Shown: positions 24,308 to 33,076 of the stretch, in pieces
Position numbering within the stretch: the stretch's first letter is position 1
How the letters are laid out: each line of letters starts with the position of its first letter
Assembly (NCBI GenBank): GCA_016742125.1
Contig: JACVCM010000004.1
Coordinates: 15,576-65,303 of the forward strand
Length of the DNA stretch: 49,728 bases
Source: Sphingomonadaceae bacterium
GTDB taxonomy: Bacteria; Pseudomonadota; Alphaproteobacteria; Sphingomonadales; Sphingomonadaceae
Direction: 5' to 3'
The notes under the pieces: model-generated
Databases searched by the model: none
Seen by the model: only the letters and a program-made list of their open reading frames with translations
What the model was told of the DNA's origin: nothing
Program-made: the position numbers and the translations under genes

Positions 24308-26965
24308 CTAGAAACGGTAAGACGCCGTCAGACCCATTGTACGCTGTTCTCCCAGGATCGGCACATAGCTGGCCGAACCCGCACCGCCGATACCGATCAG
24401 AAACAGCGAGCTTGTGACATATTTTCTGTCAAATATGTTTTTTGCCCAAAGCTGGATATTCACGCCCTCAATATCCAGGCCCAAGGAAGCGTTCACCAAG
24501 GTGCGACTGGGGATGAAAGCAAGGTTCGCTTCATCGGCATATTGCTTCGTCTGATAAGTCACATCGCCGCGGGCGAAGAATTTCCAGCCGTTGGAAAACT
24601 CGGTATCGAAGTTGAGACCGAGCAAGGCGTCGAACTCGGGGGTGCGTTCGAGCTGGTTGCCGCCGATCGGTAATACCGGAAAGCTGATGCCGGGGACGGT
24701 TATGGTCGAACAAACAATACCATCGCAATTACCCGATGCACCAAATCGCTGCGAATAGACATCGTCACGATAACGTGCGCGATTATAGGACGCACCGAAG
24801 TCGACGCGCAATCCGGGTGTCAGGCGGAAACTGCCCTCGGCCTCGACACCCCAGACGCGGACATCGCCCACATTACCAATCAGCGAGGGCACAATTGCAA
24901 GGAACGACGCCGGTGCCGTGCCATCAGGCTGAAGCCGGACGGCGTTGCTTTGCAGATTCTTCCAGTCCGTGAGATAGGCCGAAAGATTTAGTGTCAATCG
25001 TCCGTCGAGGAACTGGTTCTTCGAACCTATTTCATATGTCCAGTTGGTCTCCGCGTCGTAAGTCTGTTGCAACGCAGAAAGTCCAGCCGTGCCTGGCGTT
25101 GTCTGCACAAACGCGACGGCCGTGGCGCCTGTACGCGGTGCCGGTATCGGTTGGCCTGGTACAATCGCGTCGGTTACGACAGTTCCGGCGACAGTCGAGT
25201 TGCGGTTGAAGCTAGCCGCCACGCCATTTATGCCACCCGATTTGTACCCACGCGCCACAGTGAAGTAGATATTGTTATCATCGCTAAACTTATAAGTGAT
25301 TGACCCGCGCGGTGTGAAAAAACTCGCTGAGCGTTTGGTCGTCGGTGGAATAGGCGCAAGGAAGCCCGAACCGCGTCCGCCAAATGCGGCGGCCACATCG
25401 GGTGCCAAGCGGTCGGTGCCGCGCTGGTCTTCTTCGGTGTAGCGCCCTTCCAGGGTTACGGACAATTTCTCGCTCGGCCGCCAGTCGATGAACCCAAAGG
25501 CCGAAAAAACATTCTCGCGTCGTTGTAGAAATGTGTTGCGCCGAAACAGAATTGTGGTCGGGATTGGGCCGCCGGGCACGACGGGAAATATCGACGCACC
25601 CGTAGGCTCGACCAGCGAGTTGACGGGCGCAAATTCCGAAGCGTTCGAATCGATGTCGGTTGTCTTGGTCAGGTTGACGCCGACAAAACCGCTGATCGTG
25701 CCACCGAAATCAAAAATGGCCTTGCCCTCATGGCTGTCGCTTTTGAAAGTCGAACCGGTACCAGACGAGTCAAAAATATTGCCGTAATTGGTACCGAAAA
25801 GCACTATCGATGTAGTCGGGTCACGCTGGGAGGAGCCGCGGGCGATGATGTCGGCCTCGGTATGGCCGTATAGATACTGGATCGATACCGGTCCACCGGT
25901 ATCCAAAGTCATTTTGCCAATCCAGATTTCGCTGGGTCCTCGCAGGCCGTAGCTGCGCGGATCTATGACGAGCCCGGCGGGTCGTGTTTCGCCTGTTACT
26001 ATCGTGGGCGTCAGTGGCAATTGCCCCACCCAAAGCCTGTTCTGGCGCGCGGCACCCGTGCCCGTCGGGCTCGCGTTGAGCGTGTTAAATGGCGCTGTCA
26101 GGCCGGAGGTGGAAATGGTGTAAGCAGGGTTCGATTCGAGCTCGCGCTCGGTCCGGATATACTGGCCCTCCAGCGTTACTGCATCGGCAAGTTTCAACGC
26201 TGCGCCCAGCTGCACTGCATTCTTTTCGTAGCCGCCGAGCTTCCCGCGCGTGAAGGCGCCTTTGGCATTGGCGAGAGGATGGTTGTTACGCCAGGTGCCG
26301 TCAAATTCCGAGTAACCAGAGGCCGCATAAATGGCCAACGTGCCCGGAATGATCGGCACGCTCAACGCTGCCTTGAATTCGCGGCGCTCATCAGTGCCGA
26401 GCGTACCCGATATCTTACCTGTTATTTCCTCCAGGTCCGGCCCGCCGGTGACCAGGCTGACGACTCCAGCAAAGGCATTGCGCCCATACAGCGCCGATTG
26501 CGGCCCCTTGATAATTTCGACCCGTTTCAGATCAAGCAGGCCCTGGTCGACGAAATAGCCGCGCTGTATGTAGACACCGTTAAGGCTGGTCGACACGTTC
26601 TGCACCGGCGAGGTGGTACGCAAATTGGTCTGGCCGCGAATGACAGGTTGTGCAAGCGGACCAGTAAAGCTTTCAAAAGCAAAACCAACAGTCTTTTCCG
26701 CGACATCGCCCAGATCGTCGATGCTCTGCCGGTCGAGATCCTGCGCCGACAGTGTACTGACGGCTATCGGCACGTCCTGCAAACGTTCCTCGATGCGACG
26801 GGCGGTGACGACTATGGCGTTACCCCCGGTTTCCTCGTCCGCTTCATCCTGCGCCTCGGCGAGCGCCGCCTCCTGCGCCATCGCGTTGTTGCTCGCGGCT
26901 AGCGCCGTTGCGCTCAGACCTATCCAAATTGCCTGACGGAATGTCGTTGTGGCAGTGCGTAACAT
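24308..26965 (-). CDS. TonB-dependent receptor 2
   Basis: An 886-residue outer-membrane receptor. I place the start at ATG 26965 (GGGAGACAG upstream); 26965 begins a signal peptide with TFRQAIWIGLSATALAASNNAMA. A TonB-box-like NAIVVTARRIEERLQ precedes the plug with VPIAVSTLSAQDLDR, GVYIQRGYFVD and EIIKGPQSALYGRNAFAGVV. Barrel features such as ARGYKSGGINGVA and C-terminal LTASYRF are typical. It heads an operon with the PAP/fibrillin-like and hydrolase genes. A candidate IclR site lies about 108 nt upstream at 27073, and a partial GntR-like site lies at 26976. Confidence 0.95.
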   Translation of the reverse strand: MLRTATTTFRQAIWIGLSATALAASNNAMAQEAALAEAQDEADEETGGNAIVVTARRIEERLQDVPIAVSTLSAQDLDRQSIDDLGDVAEKTVGFAFESFTGPLAQPVIRGQTNLRTTSPVQNVSTSLNGVYIQRGYFVDQGLLDLKRVEIIKGPQSALYGRNAFAGVVSLVTGGPDLEEITGKISGTLGTDERREFKAALSVPIIPGTLAIYAASGYSEFDGTWRNNHPLANAKGAFTRGKLGGYEKNAVQLGAALKLADAVTLEGQYIRTERELESNPAYTISTSGLTAPFNTLNASPTGTGAARQNRLWVGQLPLTPTIVTGETRPAGLVIDPRSYGLRGPSEIWIGKMTLDTGGPVSIQYLYGHTEADIIARGSSQRDPTTSIVLFGTNYGNIFDSSGTGSTFKSDSHEGKAIFDFGGTISGFVGVNLTKTTDIDSNASEFAPVNSLVEPTGASIFPVVPGGPIPTTILFRRNTFLQRRENVFSAFGFIDWRPSEKLSVTLEGRYTEEDQRGTDRLAPDVAAAFGGRGSGFLAPIPPTTKRSASFFTPRGSITYKFSDDNNIYFTVARGYKSGGINGVAASFNRNSTVAGTVVTDAIVPGQPIPAPRTGATAVAFVQTTPGTAGLSALQQTYDAETNWTYEIGSKNQFLDGRLTLNLSAYLTDWKNLQSNAVRLQPDGTAPASFLAIVPSLIGNVGDVRVWGVEAEGSFRLTPGLRVDFGASYNRARYRDDVYSQRFGASGNCDGIVCSTITVPGISFPVLPIGGNQLERTPEFDALLGLNFDTEFSNGWKFFARGDVTYQTKQYADEANLAFIPSRTLVNASLGLDIEGVNIQLWAKNIFDRKYVTSSLFLIGIGGAGSASYVPILGEQRTMGLTASYRF

Positions 26966-26975
26966 CGTCTGTCTC

Positions 26976-26991
26976 CCTGTATGCAAACGTC
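26976..26991. promoter_or_regulatory. Partial GntR-type site upstream of TBDT2
   Basis: On the minus strand, the segment reads TTTGCATACA, identical to the centre of operator 1. The outer right part is GGGA rather than AAAT, so it is only a partial match. It overlaps the leader just before the ribosome site and may be coincidental. Confidence 0.3.
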
Positions 26992-27072
26992 TGGTGTCGG
27001 GTCGCGACAGCACGCCTGCTCCTCGCCACAGAATTATCCTGCTTACAAAAAGTCGGGCAGATGATGTGATTT

Positions 27073-27089
27073 TGTCCGCTAAGTGGATA
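27073..27089. promoter_or_regulatory. Probable IclR operator b
   Basis: TGTCCGC-TAA-GTGGATA overlaps the 3' end of the IclR gene and lies 108 nt before TBDT2. Halves TGTCCGC and TATCCAC fit the set's consensus. Confidence 0.5.
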
Positions 27090-27888
27090 GCTGTTCGACC
27101 GCAAGCTCCGCCGAGATTGCGTTGGCAGTTGCCTTCAGGTCGTCAACAAACATTTCGACCGCACGGGCCAACGGCATTGCAGCAGCGAAAAAAATGAGTG
27201 CGATCGATCCCGCAACTTTGCCATTGTTAAACAACGGTACGGAAATGGACGACGTCTTGCCCGGAACGGCGGTATAAGCGTTGCGGGCCTGCGTCGCATA
27301 GCCACGCCGCCTAATATCGTCGATCATTGTATTGTCTTGTAGCAGCAGGCGCGAGAGTTGTTCCGCCGGGCCGGTCAGTTGCGACAGCCCGCGGATGATG
27401 CTGTCGCGCTCCTCAGGTTCGCAAAAAGCCAGATAGGCCTTACCTGTCGAACATTCGACGATCGGTAGCGTGTAGCCCGGCGAATAATTGACGAAGGTCA
27501 GTGAAGTCAGCTTGTGCGTCGAATCGCGGACCATCATCGAATGGCCGACGCGAGTCGCGACTGAAATCGGCCAGCCATGTTTTTTGCATAGCGCGACGAT
27601 GTGAGGCCTCGCCACAGCGACCAAACCATCTTCATCCTGAAAGCCGACAGATAGCGTGCGCACCAATGCAGTGGCGCGATAACGTTTGCGGGCCGGTTCG
27701 CGTTCGACCATGCCTTCCTTGATTAGCGTTTCAACGATACGAAAGGCCGTAGGATAGGGAATATCCGCCTCACGGCAAATCTGCATCATCGACATTGAGC
27801 CACTGCGATTTATCGCCTGCAAAACGGCCAAGCCTCGTGCGATGGCGCGTACCGAGTCGTCCTTTTCGGGTTTCGATACAGTCGCCAT
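27079..27888 (-). CDS. IclR-family transcriptional regulator
   Basis: A 269-residue regulator. The N-terminal winged HTH (about 12-75) includes ARGLAVLQAINRSGSMSMMQICREADIPYPTAFRIVETLIKEGMVERE, a standard IclR pattern. The effector domain has SVATRVGHSMMVRD, ECSTGKAYLAFCEPEERD, RRRGYATQARNAYTAVPGKTSSISVPLF and a final helix. IclR proteins often govern aromatic and short-chain acid catabolism, and act as activators or repressors. It is the only regulator found in the 16-49 kb block. Sites of one 17-bp type lie at both ends of the gene and at each divergent junction of the block, so I infer it controls the whole block. Confidence 0.94.
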   Translation of the reverse strand: MATVSKPEKDDSVRAIARGLAVLQAINRSGSMSMMQICREADIPYPTAFRIVETLIKEGMVEREPARKRYRATALVRTLSVGFQDEDGLVAVARPHIVALCKKHGWPISVATRVGHSMMVRDSTHKLTSLTFVNYSPGYTLPIVECSTGKAYLAFCEPEERDSIIRGLSQLTGPAEQLSRLLLQDNTMIDDIRRRGYATQARNAYTAVPGKTSSISVPLFNNGKVAGSIALIFFAAAMPLARAVEMFVDDLKATANAISAELAVEQLST

Positions 27889-27910
27889 TTGAGTGCCTCC
27901 CGCTTGTATT

Positions 27911-27927
27911 TGTCCGCCTGACGGTCA
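27911..27927. promoter_or_regulatory. Probable IclR operator c
   Basis: TGTCCGC-CTG-ACGGTCA lies between the divergent IclR and DUF1838 genes. With flanks, it matches the reverse complement of the site at 37916-37932 over about 18 of 19 bases (TTTGTCCGCCTG then CGGTCA), the closest pair in the set. Confidence 0.62.
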
Positions 27928-28000
27928 GAATATCACAATTCGGGATGCTTACAAGAGCCGGTGATAGCAAATACACTCGGCGTAAGACAGGAGATAAGGC

Positions 28001-29068
28001 ATGCAGCGGCGCAGTTTTCTGAAATCGGGTCTGGTCGCAGGAGCCGGACTGGCGACGGCACCTGCACTGGCGCAGGGCAAGTCAAAAGGTAGCCGCTATA
28101 CCGGCGCACCCAGAAGCGACGCTGCTTCGTTAAAGGGGGCGTTGCTCGACCTTAAAACGCCCCAAGGCAATCGCGAAGCCTGGGCACGCCTGCTGGCAAA
28201 TACCGATATGAAATCGACCAAATATGGCTGGGCGCAGGGCATTGTGCAAGGTATCCGACCCGGTGAAGCCAACCGCGATCTTGTCGGCTTTACGATGTTA
28301 AGCTGCGCTAGGTTGCTACCGTTGGAAGGCGAAGAAGGATATCGTAAAGTCCTGCGCGAAGTTGGCTTCTACACCGATCTCAAATCGGGCGAGATCATTG
28401 AGGAATGGCGGAATCCTTATCTTAACGAGACAGTCAAAGTGGTGCCGATCGCCAATGATCCGTTCAACCACACAATCACCAATTTCTATCCTTCGCCGCC
28501 AAGCTATGGCGGGCTGAATAAGACAGCGCCACCGAAAATCCCGCTCCAGTTCGACTGGACACGGCGCGGCGACCGTTTGAACATGATGAGCCATATCAAC
28601 CTTTTTTATCCTTCTGCGCTGCAACCTGCCAAATGGCCGCGCGAAAGCGGGCAGCCGTTTAGCCAAGTGACCGAAATGTTCCTGTACCAGATCGACTGGA
28701 ACGACATGCAGGACAGGAAAAAGACCAGTGTGGAATATCACGGCACTTGGGGCCGTACCACGCCCTGGCTGCCATGGATGCTGATGGGGCCGACGCCCGG
28801 TCATTGCCAATATCACACGTTCATGGGCGCAGTAGACGACATCAACAAGATCGACCGCAAAACGCTCGACTATATCGAGAAAAAATATCCCAAATATCTG
28901 ACGGCACCCGACACATGGGAGGAACCTTCGCTGTCCTCGCTGGAATGGTATTCACGTGAGCAGAAGCCTGCACCTGTGGCTGCGGGTCAACCAGTACCGC
29001 GTGCTCCTGATCCCGAACTGCCCGCCTGGTTCAAGGCGATGCAGCAAGCGCCCAAATCGGGCACCTGA
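28001..29068 (+). CDS. DUF1838-family protein, Tat-exported
   Basis: A 355-residue protein with a Tat-type N-terminus (QRRSFLKSGLVAGAGLATAPALAQ). The mature part matches the DUF1838 family: VQGIRPGEANRDLVGFTMLSCARLLPL, TDLKSGEIIEEWRNPYLNETVKVVPIANDPF, MSHINLFYPSALQPAKWPRESGQPF and WLPWMLMGPTPGHCQYHTFMGAV. The family's activity is not known to me. It is common beside TonB receptors and other catabolic genes in sphingomonads. It is divergent from the IclR gene, and a hairpin follows at the stop. Confidence 0.85.
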   Translation: MQRRSFLKSGLVAGAGLATAPALAQGKSKGSRYTGAPRSDAASLKGALLDLKTPQGNREAWARLLANTDMKSTKYGWAQGIVQGIRPGEANRDLVGFTMLSCARLLPLEGEEGYRKVLREVGFYTDLKSGEIIEEWRNPYLNETVKVVPIANDPFNHTITNFYPSPPSYGGLNKTAPPKIPLQFDWTRRGDRLNMMSHINLFYPSALQPAKWPRESGQPFSQVTEMFLYQIDWNDMQDRKKTSVEYHGTWGRTTPWLPWMLMGPTPGHCQYHTFMGAVDDINKIDRKTLDYIEKKYPKYLTAPDTWEEPSLSSLEWYSREQKPAPVAAGQPVPRAPDPELPAWFKAMQQAPKSGT

Positions 29069-29099
29069 CCCTGCTTTCTTCCTTCCGGCAGGGTCAGGT
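29063..29099. terminator. Inverted repeat, probable bidirectional terminator
   Basis: ACCTGACCCTGC (29063-29074) and its perfect reverse complement GCAGGGTCAGGT (29088-29099) form a 12-bp stem with a 13-nt loop. It overlaps the DUF1838 stop and lies between that gene and the convergent cytochrome gene. There is no strong T-run on the plus side, so efficiency is uncertain. Confidence 0.6.
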
Positions 29100-29139
29100 T
29101 CAAGTCTAACTTAGCTTTCTGAGGTTGGTCGGGGCTTCG

Positions 29140-30333
29140 CTATTGAGGCATTGTCTCGCGTTTCAGGATATTGATTACCGCCTGCCTTTCTTCCGCCGTA
29201 CGCACCGGACCCGATGAAATGATCATTGAGGTTCCTGGCATGAACACGTCAGGATGTTTGATATATTCGGCGATGGTTTCCTCGTCCCAGACGAGCCCCT
29301 TATCGCGCGCCGCAAGCATCGCTTCCGAATAGGCAAAGCCGGGTGCGGTGCCGGCTTTCTGACCGAAAATGCCATATAGATTAGGTCCGACCAGCGCCTT
29401 GTCGCCGCGCTCTACCGTGTGACAGAAACGGCACCATTTATATGTCTCGGTCTTCACCTTCGCTTCGAACGGTGTTTCGGGTGCTACGGTAACTTTCATC
29501 ACCGGTTCGCGAATACCGCCTTCGACCACTTCGGTCGTTGGCCATGGCGTGACGCGGAAAAGTGCATGCGGACCATAGGCGCCCAAAAGGCAGAGCGCGA
29601 TTACTGAGACTGCCGTGACGGGTTTGATCCAGCCCGGAACTGTAGCGGGATTTTCACGCGGTTTTCGCGTACGGTGTATTGCCCAGCCCATCGCAGCAAC
29701 CACCACGGCCAATCCCCAGAAGGTCGCCACGGCGCCGGGTCCAGGATCGGACGAACGGAAAGTTGCAAAGGCGTAAACCGTGACTGAGAGCCCAATAAAC
29801 GCCATCGCACCATAGCCAGGTGGAAAGGCCGAAAGCAGACCCTTTCCATAGCGCAATGTCAAATAGGCAGCCGACAGAACGGTCGTTAGATTCAGGATCA
29901 AGAGGATGAAGCCGATGGCCGAATGGAAATATCCGGTGAACATCCAGACACCCCGGTCCTCGCCTATCAAAGACGGGATTGGGACGCCGCCAAGGCTGAC
30001 CTTGAACCCGTCACTCCATGCGAACAGCAGGCCAAGAAATGGCGCGAAGAGGATCAGCACATAGGTTGCGAGCGCTAGCGAACGCCCCCATGCCCATCCG
30101 GCAGGCGAAATGCCGGGCGGCGGCGGTACCTTGCCATCGCGGCGCCATTGGATCAGGCGGGCAATCACAAAAGCGAAGAGCAACGTTCCCGCCAGATAAT
30201 GCCAGTTTCGCAAATCTTCGCGCAACGCCGAAACCTTTTCGCTACGCGGCATCTGGATTGAGACCAGTTGGTGAGCCAGGTAGACCGCGGCGACAAGCCA
30301 GCCCCAAATGATTGCCTTTTTGCTATAGCCCAT
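29140..30333 (-). CDS. Cytochrome b561-like membrane protein fused to cytochrome c
   Basis: A 397-residue protein starting at ATG 30333 (AAAGGAGGT upstream). The N-terminal two-thirds has about seven hydrophobic segments. His residues in AHQLV (TM1), NWHYLAG (TM2) and YFHSAIGF (TM4) suit cytochrome b561-type haem b binding. The C-terminal domain has the haem c motif CRFCH (residues 301-305), GPNLYGIFG and PGTSM (Met370), like a class I cytochrome c. This should accept electrons from periplasmic dehydrogenases, or the reverse, and pass them to or from quinone. In this context it may be the acceptor for the FAD oxidases or other dehydrogenases; this is inference. It is divergent from a serine hydrolase. 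Confidence 0.88.
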   Translation of the reverse strand: MGYSKKAIIWGWLVAAVYLAHQLVSIQMPRSEKVSALREDLRNWHYLAGTLLFAFVIARLIQWRRDGKVPPPPGISPAGWAWGRSLALATYVLILFAPFLGLLFAWSDGFKVSLGGVPIPSLIGEDRGVWMFTGYFHSAIGFILLILNLTTVLSAAYLTLRYGKGLLSAFPPGYGAMAFIGLSVTVYAFATFRSSDPGPGAVATFWGLAVVVAAMGWAIHRTRKPRENPATVPGWIKPVTAVSVIALCLLGAYGPHALFRVTPWPTTEVVEGGIREPVMKVTVAPETPFEAKVKTETYKWCRFCHTVERGDKALVGPNLYGIFGQKAGTAPGFAYSEAMLAARDKGLVWDEETIAEYIKHPDVFMPGTSMIISSGPVRTAEERQAVINILKRETMPQ

Positions 30334-30399
30334 TTCCAGCACCTCCTTTGGCGCCAAACCTAATCCGAGCGTCATCTGCAACAGATTTCATGGGCATAC

Positions 30400-30416
30400 T
30401 ATCCGCAATGCGAATG
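30400..30416. promoter_or_regulatory. Probable IclR operator d
   Basis: TATCCGC-AAT-GCGAATG lies between the divergent cytochrome fusion and serine hydrolase 1. Its reverse complement closely matches the site at 46504 (C[AG]TTCGC-N3-GCGGATA). Confidence 0.55.
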
Positions 30417-30465
30417 AAATTTGCGGGAGGTTGAAGCTGCTTCGGTTTTCCTTGAAGATGAGGTC

Positions 30466-31662
30466 ATGAGTTTTCTCGCGACACTTACACCGGCATTGTT
30501 GGTGGCCACAACTCCCGTCACCGGCGACGAGCTGTTTTTCAAGCGCGTTTCGGAAGTGACGATTAACCGGGGTGAACTCAAGCAGTATGATCCGCAAGAG
30601 GCGATAAATGGAGCGACCCAGGTCAAACCACTGGCGAAGGCTGATAAGCCGACGGTCGAGGCCAGCGCGGTCGAAGCTGCGCGAGCCTATGCAAAACAGA
30701 ACAATTCGAACGCCTTCATCATCTGGCGCGACGGCAAAGTCGAGCATGAAAGCTATTTCGGACAAACCACTGCCGACAGTCTGATCGTTTCCAAATCGCT
30801 GGCAAAGCCGCTGACCGCCATTGCGGTCGGTCGGGCGATTCGGCTTGGCAAGATAAAGTCGCTCGACCAGCCCGTTGCGGACTTCATAACCGAATGGCGT
30901 GGCAAACCGCAGGCGGCGATGAAGATCCGCCACCTGCTCGACATGCGCTCTGGTTTGCTTGCGCAAGGGTTCAATGACCGGCCCGACAATCACTGGAACC
31001 GCGCTTATCTAGACCCCGATCACGGCAACTACATCATCAACCAATATCCGCTAACCGATATGCCGGGTAGTATCTATGAATATAGCAATGCGACGTCCGA
31101 ACTGGTCGCCATTGTCATCGAGCGGGCGACAGGGCGACGTTATTCGGAGTTTATCGGCAGCGAGATATTGGCAAAGATTGGGGCGCCGGGCGGGAAGGTC
31201 TGGATCAACCGGCCGGGCGGCCTCGCGCATGCTGGATGCTGCACCATGTTACCAGTACAAAGCTGGTTACGCATGGCGATTTTGCTGCTGCAAGACGGCA
31301 AGTGGAAGGGCAGGAAGCTACTTCCGGCTGGCTATGTAAGCGACATGCGAAAGGGCACCGCGCAAAATCCGCATTACGGGTTGGGGCTTTGGCTGGCCGG
31401 GCCATATGTTGACCGCCGAGGTTTTCAGAACCCCCAGCGTCCCGGGCCAAAAGTGCTGCATTCGCAGCCCTATCTTGCCCGCGACCTGTTCATGTTCGAC
31501 GGCAATTCTAACCAGATCGTCTATATCATTCCATCGGCCAAAATGATAATCCTGCGGACCGGCGACAGCCCGCCCCGGCAGCCCGAGTGGGACAACAGCT
31601 TTCTGCCAAACACATTACTCCGCGGTGCAAGCGGTTTTGCACCTCAGCCGCAATTGCCTTAG
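30466..31662 (+). CDS. Beta-lactamase-fold serine hydrolase 1, exported
   Basis: A 398-residue class C beta-lactamase/EstB/NylB-like hydrolase. ATG 30466 follows GATGAGG and opens with a signal peptide (FLATLTPALLVATTPVTG). The SxxK nucleophile motif is in SKSLAKPLTAIAV (SLAK) and the YxN motif is in YEYSNATSELVA. IRHLLDMRSGL is also typical of the family. These enzymes act as esterases, amidases or 6-aminohexanoate-dimer hydrolases rather than beta-lactamases. A related enzyme is convergent at 31659-32804, and the two genes overlap by 4 nt. It may cleave an ester or amide of the substrate in the periplasm. Confidence 0.9.
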   Translation: MSFLATLTPALLVATTPVTGDELFFKRVSEVTINRGELKQYDPQEAINGATQVKPLAKADKPTVEASAVEAARAYAKQNNSNAFIIWRDGKVEHESYFGQTTADSLIVSKSLAKPLTAIAVGRAIRLGKIKSLDQPVADFITEWRGKPQAAMKIRHLLDMRSGLLAQGFNDRPDNHWNRAYLDPDHGNYIINQYPLTDMPGSIYEYSNATSELVAIVIERATGRRYSEFIGSEILAKIGAPGGKVWINRPGGLAHAGCCTMLPVQSWLRMAILLLQDGKWKGRKLLPAGYVSDMRKGTAQNPHYGLGLWLAGPYVDRRGFQNPQRPGPKVLHSQPYLARDLFMFDGNSNQIVYIIPSAKMIILRTGDSPPRQPEWDNSFLPNTLLRGASGFAPQPQLP

Positions 31663-32804
31663 CGCAGCCCCGCAAGCACCCGATTAGGCAGTTCGCTATC
31701 GTCCCAGCTCATGCTCGACTGGCCAATGCGCACGATGACGAGCTTTTCGCTAGGGACGATATAAACGCGTTGCCCGACTGCGCCGTCAAGAAACAGCACG
31801 CCGTCGCGAGCGAAGGGCTTGGCTGCTTTTGCGACCAGTGCCGATGATGAGGAATATTTGCGCTCGGCAACGTAGGGCGAACCGAGCCATAGCTGCAGTC
31901 CATAATTGGCATTGGTCGCCGCAGGTTTTACCATTTCCGCAACCCACTCCTTTGGAACGACCTGCCTGCCCCGCACCTTGCCCTCGTCAAGAATCAATTG
32001 CCCGATGCGCGCCCAGTCCCGCGCAGTTGCTTGCAAGCAGCAAAAACTGTGCGCCATGCCGCCGGGCCGGTCGAGCCAAACCGAAGCGTTATCGCCGCCG
32101 ATCGGTTTCCAGATCTTCGCCGAGAGAAAGTCGGCATAGCGCTGGCCGGTTGCACGTTCCAGAATCAGGCCCGCCAGCTGGCTATTGCCGTTGCTGTAGG
32201 AGAACACACTGCCGGGTGCGGCGACCAGTTTGTAATTGAGTGCGGTCTTCGCGATGTCTGGGCCGAAGAACAATTGCGTCGAAAGGCCTTTGGGGTCGGG
32301 ACTGAAGGGGGGCGTTTCGAGGCCACTCGACATCGTCAGCAACTGCCGCAAGGTAATCGCGCCGCGCGGGTCGTCTTTCCACTCGGTCAGCCATTTTGAC
32401 ACCGGCTTGTCGATATCAAGCCGCGCGGCACCGATTGCCAGCGCCATCACCGTTTTATGCATCGATGCGGGGGAGAAACGGTTGGTCGAGTTGAAGCCAG
32501 CGGCATAACGCTCATGCACCAGCTTGCCGTCCTGTAGCACGAGAAAGGCGAAGGATTTTTGTCGATCCGCATAGTCTTGTGCGTTTGTCAGCGCGGCGGC
32601 ATCGATCCGGGATTCTTTGGCCAGTGCCAGTCGGCGTGGGCTGCCCTTCACCTCTTCGGCAGGCTGGTATGCTTCGGCATTTTCGACCGCTTGCGCGGCA
32701 GGGAATGCCTTCATACGCTCGGCGGTGACGGTTGCGATATCATCCTGCGCCGATAGTGGTGCAGTTAGGGCCAGTAGTGTGAGCGTCAGCCTATGGGCGG
32801 GCAT
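31659..32804 (-). CDS. Beta-lactamase-fold serine hydrolase 2, exported
   Basis: A 381-residue relative of serine hydrolase 1. It has a signal peptide (HRLTLTLLALTAPLSAQ), SxxK in SPASMHKTVMALAIG (SMHK), YxN in FSYSNGNSQLAG and LRQLLTMSSGLE. Its start overlaps the small partner gene by 19 nt, so it is translationally coupled to the methyltransferase 2 module. Two similar exported hydrolases in adjacent operons suggest two ester or amide bonds, or two substrate variants. Confidence 0.9.
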   Translation of the reverse strand: MPAHRLTLTLLALTAPLSAQDDIATVTAERMKAFPAAQAVENAEAYQPAEEVKGSPRRLALAKESRIDAAALTNAQDYADRQKSFAFLVLQDGKLVHERYAAGFNSTNRFSPASMHKTVMALAIGAARLDIDKPVSKWLTEWKDDPRGAITLRQLLTMSSGLETPPFSPDPKGLSTQLFFGPDIAKTALNYKLVAAPGSVFSYSNGNSQLAGLILERATGQRYADFLSAKIWKPIGGDNASVWLDRPGGMAHSFCCLQATARDWARIGQLILDEGKVRGRQVVPKEWVAEMVKPAATNANYGLQLWLGSPYVAERKYSSSSALVAKAAKPFARDGVLFLDGAVGQRVYIVPSEKLVIVRIGQSSMSWDDSELPNRVLAGLR

Positions 32805-33076
32805 AAGGCATCCACGATCAGTTTTGCCAGCCGCGCATGGCCGGAAGCGATGTCTTCGGCGACCTTGCCGCTCGGCTGGTAATCGCGCACCGCGTCGGAC
32901 ACATCGATACCGCGCTCCGCCAGTACAGCTTCAAGCACTTTTTGCCGATCAGCGAGCACCGCCACCTCGTTCGCAAGTAGCAACAGTGCCCGGCCCAGAT
33001 CGTCAATATTGTCCGCCGACAGTTTTGAGGCCATCGTTCGCGCCTGGCTCATCCGGATCGCATCGGCATCAGCCAT
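32786..33076 (-). CDS. Small helical methyltransferase-partner protein 2
   Basis: A 96-residue protein that starts at ATG 33076, overlapping the methyltransferase 2 stop by 8 nt (ATGGCTGA). The core DNIDDLGRALLLLANEVAVLADRQKVLEAVLAERGIDVSDAV then DYQPSGKVAEDI aligns with the small proteins at 15203 and 37542. The absence of the N-terminal extension makes it the shortest of the three. It is predicted to be helical throughout. Overlap with both neighbours suggests the three products are made together. Confidence 0.78.
   Translation of the reverse strand: MADADAIRMSQARTMASKLSADNIDDLGRALLLLANEVAVLADRQKVLEAVLAERGIDVSDAVRDYQPSGKVAEDIASGHARLAKLIVDALCPPIG

Noticed and set aside
26021..26902. 293-residue plus-strand open frame
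   Set aside because: It is antisense to the plug and N-terminal barrel of TBDT2 and composed of low-information Arg/Ala-rich sequence.
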